In this document: one piece after another, positions 23,425 through 32,565 of the stretch
Numbering within the stretch: the first letter of the stretch is position 1
Layout of the letters: each line of letters opens with the position of its first letter
Source of the DNA: Primula veris
Taxonomy: Eukaryota > Streptophyta > Magnoliopsida > Ericales > Primulaceae
Length of the DNA stretch: 64,000 nucleotides
Assembly (NCBI GenBank): GCA_963682055.1
Contig: OY821746.1
Span: 28,152,481-28,216,480, forward strand
Direction: 5' to 3'
Program-made: the position numbers and the translations under genes
Notes under the pieces: model-generated
Told to the model about the DNA's origin: nothing
Database searches by the model: none
The model's input: the letters and a program-made list of their open reading frames with translations, nothing else

Positions 23425-26397
23425 TCAATGGACACTTGAGGTTAGGACTGCACCTAACCCTGCAATGGAACAGCAGACATCATGCTTCCCTTTAGGTAAT
23501 ACCTTAGTTAACATGTCGGCCCCATTGTCTTTTGTATGAACTTTGTCAATGTAGACCTGCTTCTCTTCAAGAACGTCCCTCACCCAATGATATCTAACCT
23601 GGATGTGTTTGGATCTTGAATGGAAAGATGGATTCTTGCTCAAGTGTATAGCACTTTGAGAGTCACAAAGAATTGTAAACCTCTCTTGCTTAATACCGAG
23701 CTCCATGAAGAACCTTTTGAGCCATAACAACTCCTTACAACATTCGGTAATGGCGATATACTCAGCTTCCGTGGTTGAGAGTACCACACACCTTTGAAGC
23801 TTAGATTGCCAAGATATAGCTCCCCCTACATATGTGAACAAGTATCCAGATGTGGATTTCTTAGAGTCTATATCACCAGCCATATCCGAGTCCGTAAATC
23901 CTTCTAAGATCGCCCCTCTTTCTCCATAGCAAAGACACACATTGGAGGATCCTTTTAGATATTTAAGTATCCATTTGACTGCCTCCCAATGCTCCTTCCC
24001 TGGTTGATATAAGAACCTACTAACCACTCCTACCGAGTATGCTATATCCGGCCTAGTACACAACATTGCATACATCAAGCTTCCAACTGCCGAGCCATAA
24101 GGGATTTTCTTCATCTCTTGAATGTCTTCCACTTTTGTCGTATCACACTTTGAGCTTAATTTGAAGTGAGCACCCAAAGGACATGAAACTTGCTTGGAAG
24201 ACTCCATGTTGAATCTAGCTAATACTTTGTGAATATATTTCTCTTGAGACAGCCATAGTTTCTTCTTGAGTCTATCCCTCCTAATTTCCATGCCAAGGAT
24301 GTATCGAGCACTCCCTAAATCCTTCATCTCAAAGGCCTTGCCTAGTTGATGTTTCAACTTGATAATATGATCAATGTTCTTGCCTATTATCAACATGTCG
24401 TCTACATAGAGTAGCAACACAATGAAGTCCTCACTAGAGAATTGTTTAATGAACACACAATGATCTATTAGTGTCCGTGTGAAGCCTTGCTCCCCCATGA
24501 ATGAGTCGAATTTCTTGTACCATTGCCGAGGTGCTTGCTTCAATCCGTACAAACTTTTCTCTAGCTTGCAAACTAGATGTTCTTTACCCTTAGATGCGAA
24601 ACCTTCCGGTTGATCCATGAATATAGTTTCTTCCAAATCACCATGTAAGAACGCCGTCTTTACATCCAACTGTTCTATTTCCAAATCTAGATGAGCAACC
24701 ATTCCAAGAACCACTCTTATCGAAGTCATTTTTACCATCGGGGAAAAAATCTCTTCGTAGTCGATTCCTTGTCGTTGTCCAAAGCCTTTTACAACGAGCC
24801 TTGCCTTGTATCTTGGTTTGCCATTGTTCTCTTCCATCTTCAACTTGTACACCCACCTATTCTTTAAGACCTTGTGTCCAGGAGTTCTATCAACGAGTGT
24901 GAATGTCTTATTTTTATAAAGTGAGTTCATCTCCTCCTTCATAGCATTCAACCATTCAAGTTTGTCTTCCCTACTCAAGACCTCTTGGAAACATGTTGGT
25001 TCACCCTCGTCGGTAAGTAACACATACTCGTGGGGAGGGTATTTCGTGGATGGAACCCTTAGCCTGGCGGATACTCTAGGTGGTGGTGCTTCATTATTTT
25101 CAATGGGATCATTTGGATTATCTTCAACTCTTTCTTCCACAATTATATCACTTGTATGATCAACCCTTTCTTCCTCTAGATTGTTATCACCTTCGAGATG
25201 GTTGTCACCTTCAAGATGGTTGTTGCTCATTGAGTGATTTGCTTGTGGTACTTCCAAGGTTATAGGTTGCTCAAGTTCTTCTACTTCTTCTTCCGAATCA
25301 AAGTTACCAAGAGCTTGATCACTAGTCTCGACTTGCATACCTTTGTCAAAATCTTTAATGGTTTGATCCTCGAAAAACACCACATCCCTGCTTCGAACTA
25401 TCCTCTTTGCTATTGGATCATAAAGTTTGTACCCAAACTTATCATCCCCATAGCTCAAATACACACATTGTTTGGACTTTTTCTCAAGCTTGGTTCTCTC
25501 ATCCTTAGGAACATGCACAAATGCCCTACAACCGAACACCCTAAGGTGTTTGTATGATTGGCTTTTACCACTCCATACTTCTTCCGGCACCAGTCCTTCC
25601 AAGATTGTTGTAGGTGATAGATTAATTATTTGAGCTGCGGCACACAAGGCTTCTCCCCAAAAAACAGTTGATAAATTAGAGTGAGATAGCATGCATCTAA
25701 TTTTCTCAACAATTGTTCGATTCATGCGTTCGGCCAAACCATTATGTTGGGGTGTCTTTGGTACACTTTGTTCATGTCGAATGCCATGTTCCTTACAATG
25801 TTGATCAAACGTACCTATGTATTCACCACCATTATCCGTCCTTATGCATTTGAGGGATTCTCCAGTCTCTCGTTCTACCAATGCATGGAAGTGTTTGAAC
25901 ACAATTGGTACTTGACCCTTAGTTTTCAATGGGTATGCCCATAGCTTTCTAGAGTAATCATCGATGAATGTGACGAAGTATAAACAACCTCCTAGCGTTT
26001 TGGTTTTCATAGGTCCACAAACATCCGAATAGACTAGCTCAAGTACTTTGGATTTTCTTTGAGCAACTTTGTTGAAGGATCCTCTATGTTGTTTCCCAAA
26101 CAAACAATGTGTGCATTCGGTAATATGATCATCATCAAGCTTTGATATGAGACCTCTTTTGGCTAGGATTTTCAATCCTTTTTCACTCATATGCCCAAGT
26201 CTATGATGCCATGTTTTTGCCTTTGGTTCTACAACATGAATATCATTCACAACCGTACTCAATCTTGACCTATATAGCGTACCTCCCTTAGTGCCTTTGG
26301 CTATCACCTTCGAGTCCCTAATGAGCTTCCATTGACCCTCTCCAAAGGTATTGATGTAGCCTTGATCATCTAACTTGCCTGAGGATAATAAATTCAT
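23425..26397 (-). CDS. pol: copia pol: integrase, reverse transcriptase, RNase H
   Basis: 990 open residues. In order: the protease/GAG-pre-integrase junction (MNLLSSGKLDDQGY, then the HHRLGHM...CTHC zinc-binding module near 64-98), the integrase core with DVCGPM, RTDNGGEY and PQHNGLAERMNR supplying the D,D,E triad, the RVT_2 reverse transcriptase with NRWVYKLK and the catalytic YVDDM, and RNase H with GFTDSDMAGD, STTEAEYIA and CDSQSAIHLSKNP. No internal stop, so pol is intact. The start codon is only nominal: the product normally comes from a gag-pol polyprotein and here is cut from gag by the frameshift noted upstream. Translation by reinitiation at the ATGA overlap is conceivable but untested. 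Confidence 0.95.
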   Translation of the reverse strand: MNLLSSGKLDDQGYINTFGEGQWKLIRDSKVIAKGTKGGTLYRSRLSTVVNDIHVVEPKAKTWHHRLGHMSEKGLKILAKRGLISKLDDDHITECTHCLFGKQHRGSFNKVAQRKSKVLELVYSDVCGPMKTKTLGGCLYFVTFIDDYSRKLWAYPLKTKGQVPIVFKHFHALVERETGESLKCIRTDNGGEYIGTFDQHCKEHGIRHEQSVPKTPQHNGLAERMNRTIVEKIRCMLSHSNLSTVFWGEALCAAAQIINLSPTTILEGLVPEEVWSGKSQSYKHLRVFGCRAFVHVPKDERTKLEKKSKQCVYLSYGDDKFGYKLYDPIAKRIVRSRDVVFFEDQTIKDFDKGMQVETSDQALGNFDSEEEVEELEQPITLEVPQANHSMSNNHLEGDNHLEGDNNLEEERVDHTSDIIVEERVEDNPNDPIENNEAPPPRVSARLRVPSTKYPPHEYVLLTDEGEPTCFQEVLSREDKLEWLNAMKEEMNSLYKNKTFTLVDRTPGHKVLKNRWVYKLKMEENNGKPRYKARLVVKGFGQRQGIDYEEIFSPMVKMTSIRVVLGMVAHLDLEIEQLDVKTAFLHGDLEETIFMDQPEGFASKGKEHLVCKLEKSLYGLKQAPRQWYKKFDSFMGEQGFTRTLIDHCVFIKQFSSEDFIVLLLYVDDMLIIGKNIDHIIKLKHQLGKAFEMKDLGSARYILGMEIRRDRLKKKLWLSQEKYIHKVLARFNMESSKQVSCPLGAHFKLSSKCDTTKVEDIQEMKKIPYGSAVGSLMYAMLCTRPDIAYSVGVVSRFLYQPGKEHWEAVKWILKYLKGSSNVCLCYGERGAILEGFTDSDMAGDIDSKKSTSGYLFTYVGGAISWQSKLQRCVVLSTTEAEYIAITECCKELLWLKRFFMELGIKQERFTILCDSQSAIHLSKNPSFHSRSKHIQVRYHWVRDVLEEKQVYIDKVHTKDNGADMLTKVLPKGKHDVCCSIAGLGAVLTSSVH

Positions 26398-27452
26398 ACG
26401 GAAATCCGAATATGTCTCACATCTTCTAAGACAATCTCATGGCCTAGACTTGTCTTTACATGGACAGTTCCTACTCCCATGATCTTTGATACTCCATTGT
26501 TACCCATCCTAGCTTCTCCAAACTCCCCCAGCTTATAAGTTCGAAAGAAGGATTTATTGGGTGTTACATGAAAAGAGGCTCCTGAGTCTACAACCCATTC
26601 CTCCTCATTCGATGTATAACAAACATCACTTAAGCCGACGACTATCAGATCTCCTCCAGAATTCACAATTGCAACTTGATTGCTATCATTCTTCTTATTC
26701 TTGACAGTTCCATTGGCGACATCCTTCTTGAATGTATAACATTCGGATTTCCAATGACCAACCTTTCCACAATAATGACATTGATCTTCCTTTTTGGATA
26801 CTTTCGACTTGGGGAGATTGTTCTTGACAAACTTCTTCTTCCATTTCTTGTGATCGAGAGTTAGGGTGTCATTGTTGTTTGTTCCAATACTCCCATTCTC
26901 CATTATACTTCTCCTACGTTGGTCTTCATTCAAAATAGCATTTGACACCAACTCTTTAGACACCACTCCCTCGGGTGCCGATGCAATTAGAGATACGGAT
27001 AATGTCTCCCATGACTCAGGGAGCGATCCAAGTAGCCAAAGAGCTTGTATATGATCATTGAACACAACTCCCATTGATGCCAATTCATTGAGAATATGCT
27101 CCAATTTGCTAAGATGCTCGGTCATGCTTCCACCATCCGAGAACACAAGCCTTCCAAGTTGTCTAAGGAAGCTAATTTGTTGGCCACCCGTTCTCCGCTC
27201 ATATAGTCCTTGAAGTTTGGTCCAACAACCATACGCCGTGGTGACGTTCTCTATGTGATGAATAACTCCAACATCCACATAGTCACGTATGTAGCCGAGG
27301 CATCTCCTATCTAGGTTGCTCCATTCATAGATGTCGGCATTAGGAGGTCTAATACCAAGCTCCTCGATTGGTCTTGCCAATCCTTTCACGTATAATCTAT
27401 CCATCATCTTGACTTTCCAAATTCCATAGTTGTTAGCCGTTAACACCATCAT
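26394..27452 (-). CDS. gag: copia gag and N-terminal protease region
   Basis: The frame is open up to 27503, but that part overlaps the primer binding site and starts on GTG. The first ATG is at 27452 (MMVLTANNYGIWKVKMMDRL), giving 352 residues. The N-terminal half is a UBN2-type copia capsid domain. A CCHC zinc knuckle follows (CHYCGKVGHWKSEC, C-x2-C-x4-H-x4-C), then the aspartic protease signature WVVDSGASFHVTP. The frame closes with a TGA that overlaps the next ATG (ATGA), immediately after DVRHI. In related elements this point is mid-protein and continuous with pol, so the closure is best read as a one-base deletion near 26408 rather than a natural end. Confidence 0.88.
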   Translation of the reverse strand: MMVLTANNYGIWKVKMMDRLYVKGLARPIEELGIRPPNADIYEWSNLDRRCLGYIRDYVDVGVIHHIENVTTAYGCWTKLQGLYERRTGGQQISFLRQLGRLVFSDGGSMTEHLSKLEHILNELASMGVVFNDHIQALWLLGSLPESWETLSVSLIASAPEGVVSKELVSNAILNEDQRRRSIMENGSIGTNNNDTLTLDHKKWKKKFVKNNLPKSKVSKKEDQCHYCGKVGHWKSECYTFKKDVANGTVKNKKNDSNQVAIVNSGGDLIVVGLSDVCYTSNEEEWVVDSGASFHVTPNKSFFRTYKLGEFGEARMGNNGVSKIMGVGTVHVKTSLGHEIVLEDVRHIRISV

Positions 27453-27490
27453 CTTGGGCTTGTCACCACCTATGATTTTCGAACCTGTAG

Positions 27491-27503
27491 CTCTTGATAC
27501 CAC
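27491..27503 (-). other. Primer binding site (initiator tRNA-Met)
   Basis: TGGTATCAAGAGC lies two bases inside the 5' LTR. It differs from the usual TGGTATCAGAGC by one extra A, which could weaken priming or reflect a lineage variant. Confidence 0.85.
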
Positions 27504-27504
27504 T

Positions 27505-27997
27505 TATTAGAATTGTCGATGATCAACAATTCACCCCTGCCTCCAAAACACCTCAATGGAGTTGAGTGTCGAAAGAAAATAAGCAAACAATTATGAACAA
27601 TTGGAATGAATATAAATATACGAATAAGAAACAATAAGAGATATGTTTGTGGTTTCGGCCTCGCCTACGCCACTAATAATAACTATAATCTTGAAGAACA
27701 ATATATAATGATTACAATCACTCATAGACTTGCTCTCTCAATACCTATAGCTAACTATTGTTATTCTCTCAAAATTGTTGAATAACTTTAATGATGAATA
27801 CATGCACTATTTATAGGAGTAGTATCCAATCCTCATACGGTAATGGATGTCCTAATTCAAGGCCACTTCTATCTCCTAAACTATAGCTAATTCATGTACT
27901 TCAATCCTTGTCCAATTCCAACTCTATCAAGAGAGTTTGTAGCCCATCGAATTCCTATGTACGTGCATGACTTTCATGCAGGCGAGGAATCCCAACA
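27505..27997 (-). repeat. 5' LTR of the copia element
   Basis: 493 bp, same length as the 3' LTR. The only difference I could find is GTCGATGATC here against GTTGATGATC in the other LTR. Confidence 0.95.
27808..27815 (-). promoter_or_regulatory. TATA box of the copia 5' LTR
   Basis: TATAAATA on the minus strand in the context CTCCTATAAATAGTGC, a standard plant TATA box and the probable core promoter for the element. Confidence 0.7.
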
Positions 27998-28002
27998 ATC
28001 AA
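27998..28002. repeat. Target site duplication ATCAA, right
   Basis: Partner of 22881-22885; it sets the outer boundary of the copia element. Confidence 0.9.
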
Positions 28003-28067
28003 AACCAAAAAAGCAACAACTAAACAGTCGAAAGTTTACATTCTGAAAAGTTATCAGCATTAACAGA

Positions 28068-28460
28068 CTAGATTCTCTGGATCTTATCAACCTTCAGCTT
28101 GGGGTTTGCCTTGGCGATCTCGTACTCACCCAACGCCTTATAATCGAACGAACACCGGTGCATCTCTGGATACCTATGGGACTCACAGAACAAAAACCCG
28201 CACCGGCAGTCAAACCTATTTGCTATCTTCACCTTCTTCTTGCACATCTTACACTTGTCCTGCCCCATGTAAATCCGAACAGGTGGCGGTGCTTCTTTCT
28301 CCGGCCTGTTCTTGATCTCGAGCTTTTCAAAGGTGGCTGTAGTGGTGATAACTTGTTCTTCAAGGTAGCACTTGGAGCAGAAATTCTTAGTTGAAGTCGA
28401 GCCATAGAATCCGCAACCGTTTGTACAGAGGTTTGACTGGGATGATCTGTAGGATTCCAT
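28068..28460 (-). CDS. A20/AN1 zinc-finger stress-associated protein
   Basis: An intronless gene for 130 residues. Residues ~10-35 form an A20 finger (LCTNGCGFYGSTSTKNFCSK, C-x3-C-x11-C-x2-C). Residues ~70-105 form an AN1 finger with spacing C-x2-C-x9-C-x-C-x4-C-x2-H-x5-H-x-C, followed by the usual plant tail (KALGEYEIAKANPKLKVDKI). A20 fingers bind ubiquitin, and plant proteins of this architecture (SAP family) are induced by abiotic stress and act in ubiquitin-linked signalling. Size and lack of introns fit the family. The Tork-like copia element begins 70 bp past the stop codon in the same orientation, so it probably lies in or just after the 3' UTR and could supply a new polyadenylation site. 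All metal ligands are present; the gene looks functional. Confidence 0.95.
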   Translation of the reverse strand: MESYRSSQSNLCTNGCGFYGSTSTKNFCSKCYLEEQVITTTATFEKLEIKNRPEKEAPPPVRIYMGQDKCKMCKKKVKIANRFDCRCGFLFCESHRYPEMHRCSFDYKALGEYEIAKANPKLKVDKIQRI

Positions 28461-29580
28461 CTCTCTATTTATTTTTTGATAAGTATATATATTTAACTCC
28501 TCTCTTTCTCTCTATATCCCGAGAAACTAAAAAAAAGGTTTTAGTATGATGATAATGAATGATTTCAATGTAGGTATGTTTTGTATTTATAAGATTAGTA
28601 CACAACAAATCGTTTCTAATCTGTTTCTTATTGGGAAAGCAAAAGGAATGTTTATTTTTACTTTGTCCCTACGTTGTGTAAGGTTAGATTCCTATTACGA
28701 CTAATTACGAGTGGAAAGGAGAGTTATTGCGAAAAGGATAGACTAATTATTGATGGACTTATAGTTTTTTTTTTTTTTTTTTTGATAAATGGACTTGGAC
28801 TTATAGTTTATACATACAAATTCATGACCTTCCATTCTGAAGTTTGGGATAATAATTCTCAAGCAAACTTTATGTCCTTATCCTATTAATATGTTTCTTA
28901 TTTGACAAGCAACCAAGGAGTTTTAATTTACTAAATGGTTCTTAATTTGTATATGAGTATTATTTCGATAAACGATCGGAAAAGAATGTTTCATACTTGC
29001 GTTTAGTGTTTGTTAGAAGTGGAAAAGATTTAAACAACAAGGACAATGTCCAATGAAGTATGGACTAATATAGAAGTTAGGAAGTTATGATATTTTATTC
29101 TTTACGTAAATTTGTGGAATAATTATAAATTTTGAGTAAAAAATAATCTGAAAATGAAATATTTTATTCTTTACGTAAATTTGTGGAATAATTATAAATT
29201 TTGAGTAAAAAATAATCTGAAAATGAAACAGTTATATCATTCTTTTAATTTCAAGAAGGAAAAATTGAAAAATATAGCATTAAACATATTTTCACGGTTT
29301 TATGGCATGCACATTATATGCATATAACATGCACATGACATGTATATAACCAATTTTTTCTTTTCTTTTTGACATTCAACCCAATTTATGTGTCCTATTT
29401 TATTTTTTGTACATATTTTTCATTAAATTGCAGAGAAAGATTTGATTTAGAAATGAAAATAAAGGAAACACGTTATTAATGTACTTATTTCCTCAGTAAA
29501 ATATTCAGTGTGGATTCCATATTATACGTACAGAGCAGTAAAAAATATTAAATCATACTTTCTATTATTTTTTCCACGGT
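28461..29580. other. A20/AN1 upstream region and spacer
   Basis: The promoter side of the A20/AN1 gene: a pyrimidine-rich CTCCTCTCTTTCTCTCTATA stretch and TATATATA occur close upstream on the plus-strand reading, but no site can be assigned firmly. A poly-T tract at 28766-28784 is flanked by GGACTTATAGTTT on both sides (~28754 and ~28795), suggesting a tiny retro-insertion. No gene. Confidence 0.45.
29090..29227. repeat. Perfect 69-bp tandem duplication
   Basis: The unit beginning ATATTTTATTCTTTACGTAA and ending AATCTGAAAATGAA occurs at 29090 and 29159 with no difference I can find, so the duplication is recent or an assembly artefact. Confidence 0.85.
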
Positions 29581-30015
29581 TACTTTTATTTCTACTTCAT
29601 GACTTGGCATCACAGCGTTCAGGGGATTGGGTGACCAAGTAAACGGATTTTTGAAGGACGCAAATACAGCACTAGAGTACCAAATCTTAGACGAGGTTTA
29701 ATGAATTTTATATTAAATTTTGCGGTTATTACTTGTATGAAAAGAGAGAGGAGGGGCTTGTTTGTGCATATGAGAGCTATTAGGTCTATGCTGGGTTCAT
29801 TTTCCAATCTTATCTTCTCGATGGACAAGCAGGTATGTGAATGGAAAACCATGTGCACCATTTGCCGTGTTGAGTTTACTCAGGGAGAGTATGTACGTAG
29901 TTGCTCTTCCAAACTCTAGCTATGTATTTCACTATAGATGTATTGAGCGTTATTGGTACAGGTATTGAGAGGTACATGCATGTTCTAAATGTCGACATGA
30001 GTATATATGTCATGA
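29581..30015 (+). pseudogene. RING-H2 membrane protein pseudogene (copy 2)
   Basis: Collinear with exon 2 of the intact RING gene at 58983-59539: it retains CTTCATGACTTGGCATCACA, GGGGATTGGGTGACC, the membrane-segment region, ATTAGGTCTATGCTGG, TGTGCACCATTTGC and GTCGACATGAGTATAT. It is disabled in several ways. The acceptor that reads CCCACAG in the intact copy reads CCACGG. A TAA follows GGGTGACCAAG. About four extra bases after CAGGGAGAGT shift the frame inside the RING, and further stops follow. No counterpart of the small first exon is visible. It sits next to neprosin copy 2 in the same convergent arrangement as the intact pair. Confidence 0.88.
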
Positions 30016-30779
30016 CAAAATTCAAATGCATTTGATCTGGATATATATGAGGTTATATGGACATCATTTACACATCAACTTGAACATTTTTTTCTAAAAA
30101 CGTTATATATATAAGACAAGTTGCTTTGTTCTTTTATTGTTTGTTTTGATGTGTTCAAAATGTTATATATGATATCGAGCTACTCATTCCAATGACATAT
30201 GGTATACTTGTTATGGATAATCTATGTTCGATATATTAAACTTTATACTTTTTACAATTTGCACACAAGCTACCAAAATTCACAATTTAAACCAACATAT
30301 TAATAATCATCCAAACTGAATACATTGGTCAATTTAATTAGACGATTATCAATCATGTGCAAGACAAGTTCAAGATATGTGCGTTTTTTAGTGTAATATA
30401 TATGCTCACTTCATTTGGGATGCATCATGTTTAAAGTTTTCTCTTTGTAACAATTTGCATACCAAGATTTTTGGATTACTTATATATATATATATACAAA
30501 AATAGGATAAATGAAAAAAATTGTATGACTTTTTTATGATATAAATTTTGATTGTTTTGTTCTTCAATCCTTTTTAGAAAAAAAATTCGTTATCTTTCAA
30601 AAAGAAATCTTAGCATGCGACAGAACAAAATTTCGGTTTATAACAAATTTGGTTCCCATCTTGAGTGAAGAACTGAATATTACTTAGTGTTGCTACTTAG
30701 TTTTAAGTTTTGATGTGAACTGTTGAAATCAACTGTTAAGATTATAGTGTTTTATGGTGTTGGTATATACTCCATCTAT

Positions 30780-31450
30780 ATATATACCGTAAAACATCTA
30801 TACAGTCGCATTGTTGTGACCACGAGAAATTATTCTTATAGAGATCTTATTATTAAATGGAGGTTATATATATAAAATATATATTTTAAATAAATTTATA
30901 AACATAATATATGATACATGTACCATATTAATATAAACAAAATGTGAAATGTATAAAATTTTAGTTTTAAACTTTTTAGAAAATAAATAAATGTATATAA
31001 ATGTATGATCATGCAAAATACAAATGGATCCGAAAAATGTTAGTATAGAAAAAAAACGTTTCATGCGAAAAATGTTAAACATACCAATCAATAATTAGTA
31101 TTGAGATGCAAGTCCATGTACGAGCTATTACGTATTATAAATAAGAGTTATAAGATGTGTTAGAAACAAAATATTAATTGATCGTCATAAACAACTTAAA
31201 ATAATGAGCATTTTACATTATTTTAAACTTAATGATACAATATATACATACATATTTATTTATTTAATATAAAATATCAATTATTACTATATGGATGTGA
31301 ATTTATTACTAACGGGATCTTAAAAAATTATGAAATATGACACTAGATGATTTATTGCTATTTATAATTGGTCCGAGTTGAGACCGATATTTTTTATGAT
31401 TATAAAGTGGTTATTTCTATAGAGAGTATTCTTATAGCGAGTATATATAT
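30780..31450. mobile_element. Foldback/MITE-like element with TTATAGAG ends
   Basis: The left part reads ATCTATACAGTCGCATTGTT and ATTATTCTTATAGAG. The right part carries GGTCCGAGTTGAGACCGATA and TCTATAGAGAGTATTCTTAT. This pairing of TATAGAG repeats and GACC words around an AT-rich core is seen in a common plant non-autonomous element. Ends are approximate. Confidence 0.4.
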
Positions 31451-31602
31451 TTCGACACATATACTTTGTGTGATTATATAATTTTATTTAAATTACGTTT
31501 ATACACACAATTTCTGAACTTATTCTTTTTACCAGATTATTATTCAAAAATGCATTTAATCATATTTTTATTATAATAGTATTTCTTAAAACAATTGTGG
31601 AA

Positions 31603-31722
31603 CAAATGAGTCACATCCGAATTAAGGACAAAAATATTATTTTCATTAAAACAGTGGGTACCAAATGTTAATTTGTTTAAGAGGCGTTGTTTACATTTCA
31701 TATATGTGAAGTTGTGTTGATC
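31603..31722. repeat. Dispersed ~120-bp repeat, copy 1
   Basis: Shares TTTTCATTAAAACAGTGGGT and the following GTTAATT...GTGAAGTTGTGT order with 56675-56790, same strand, with moderate divergence. Confidence 0.6.
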
Positions 31723-32565
31723 CCGTTCTAGACGAGAAGGCTATGCAAATCCGAATAAATAACTATTTTGTTAAAACTTAACTTCTATTAACAACATTAA
31801 GTCACGCTCGTTGGTGAGACATTACGAGCAATGAAGAGTGGGGCTAACACCCAAAAGAAGGTGTCACGTTCCGAGCTTTTAAGCTTACACAATTTTTTTT
31901 TTCTATTTTCTTAATATACAAGTTAAACGTTAGTATTTTTAGTTTCGGAAATTTCACGTTCTTATAATTTATTTTTTGGATTTAGTTGTGTTTTGTGAGA
32001 TCAAAACCCAAAATGTCAAAAAAAAATATAAAAACAACATATTTTTCAAAACTAAAAATACAAACGTATAACTTTTATAGTTTGATTTGATAAAAAACAT
32101 TGAGGAAAAAAACTACATTTACATAAGTTTAAAAACTCGAACTGTTACATAACACCTTATTTTGGGGTGTCAGCCTCTCCTCTTCCTGATGAGGAATAGG
32201 TTGTTCTGCTATCTGTTGCGTGGGGTTTAAGAAAAAGAACAAATAATTTTACCATACTATATAAATTTGGTGTTACAGACAAAAACCCAAATGGAACGAT
32301 TTTTTGTTCTTTTCTATGTCTTTAACAGAATCCTTGAAGCTCATCATGGAAATATAATAAGAACTCTAAGCAAACAATTAAACGAGAGCATCAGTTTGGA
32401 TAATTTAATTCATGTCTTAAATTATCAAATAGCTAAAACTTTTAGTAGAGCTATCCATTTATGTCGATTTAGCAATAATCATATAAGCGAAAGCTTGAAA
32501 CACATATTTTAGAGATTTTGGTAGATTCTTACTTAGGACTACTTGTGATGTGATTATATCAAACC

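Larger units (their letters stand above)
22886..27997 (-). mobile_element. Complete Ty1/copia LTR retrotransposon (Tork/TNT1-like)
   Basis: A 5112-bp element with two 493-bp LTRs, a tRNA-Met primer site, gag, pol with protease-integrase-RT-RNase H order, a polypurine tract and a 5-bp target duplication ATCAA (22881-22885 and 27998-28002). Integrase before reverse transcriptase places it in the copia superfamily; the protease-to-integrase region is most like the Tork/TNT1 group. The LTRs differ, as far as I can read, at a single base near 27512/22893, so insertion is very recent. It inserted 70 bp past the stop codon of the A20/AN1 gene and in the same orientation. Confidence 0.97.
30016..32565. 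other. Spacer between RING pseudogene and neprosin copy 2
   Basis: About 2.5 kb against only 0.7 kb between the intact pair; the extra length is AT-rich DNA with a MITE-like foldback and a dispersed repeat (listed). The first ~170 bp align loosely with sequence downstream of the intact RING gene (shared GGTTTGTTTTGATGT-like word). The frame at 32267-32512 has no recognisable domain. Confidence 0.5.

Noticed and set aside
24638..25944. Several plus- and minus-strand frames inside copia pol
   Set aside because: They overlap the intact pol frame in other phases and show no domain; they are shadows.
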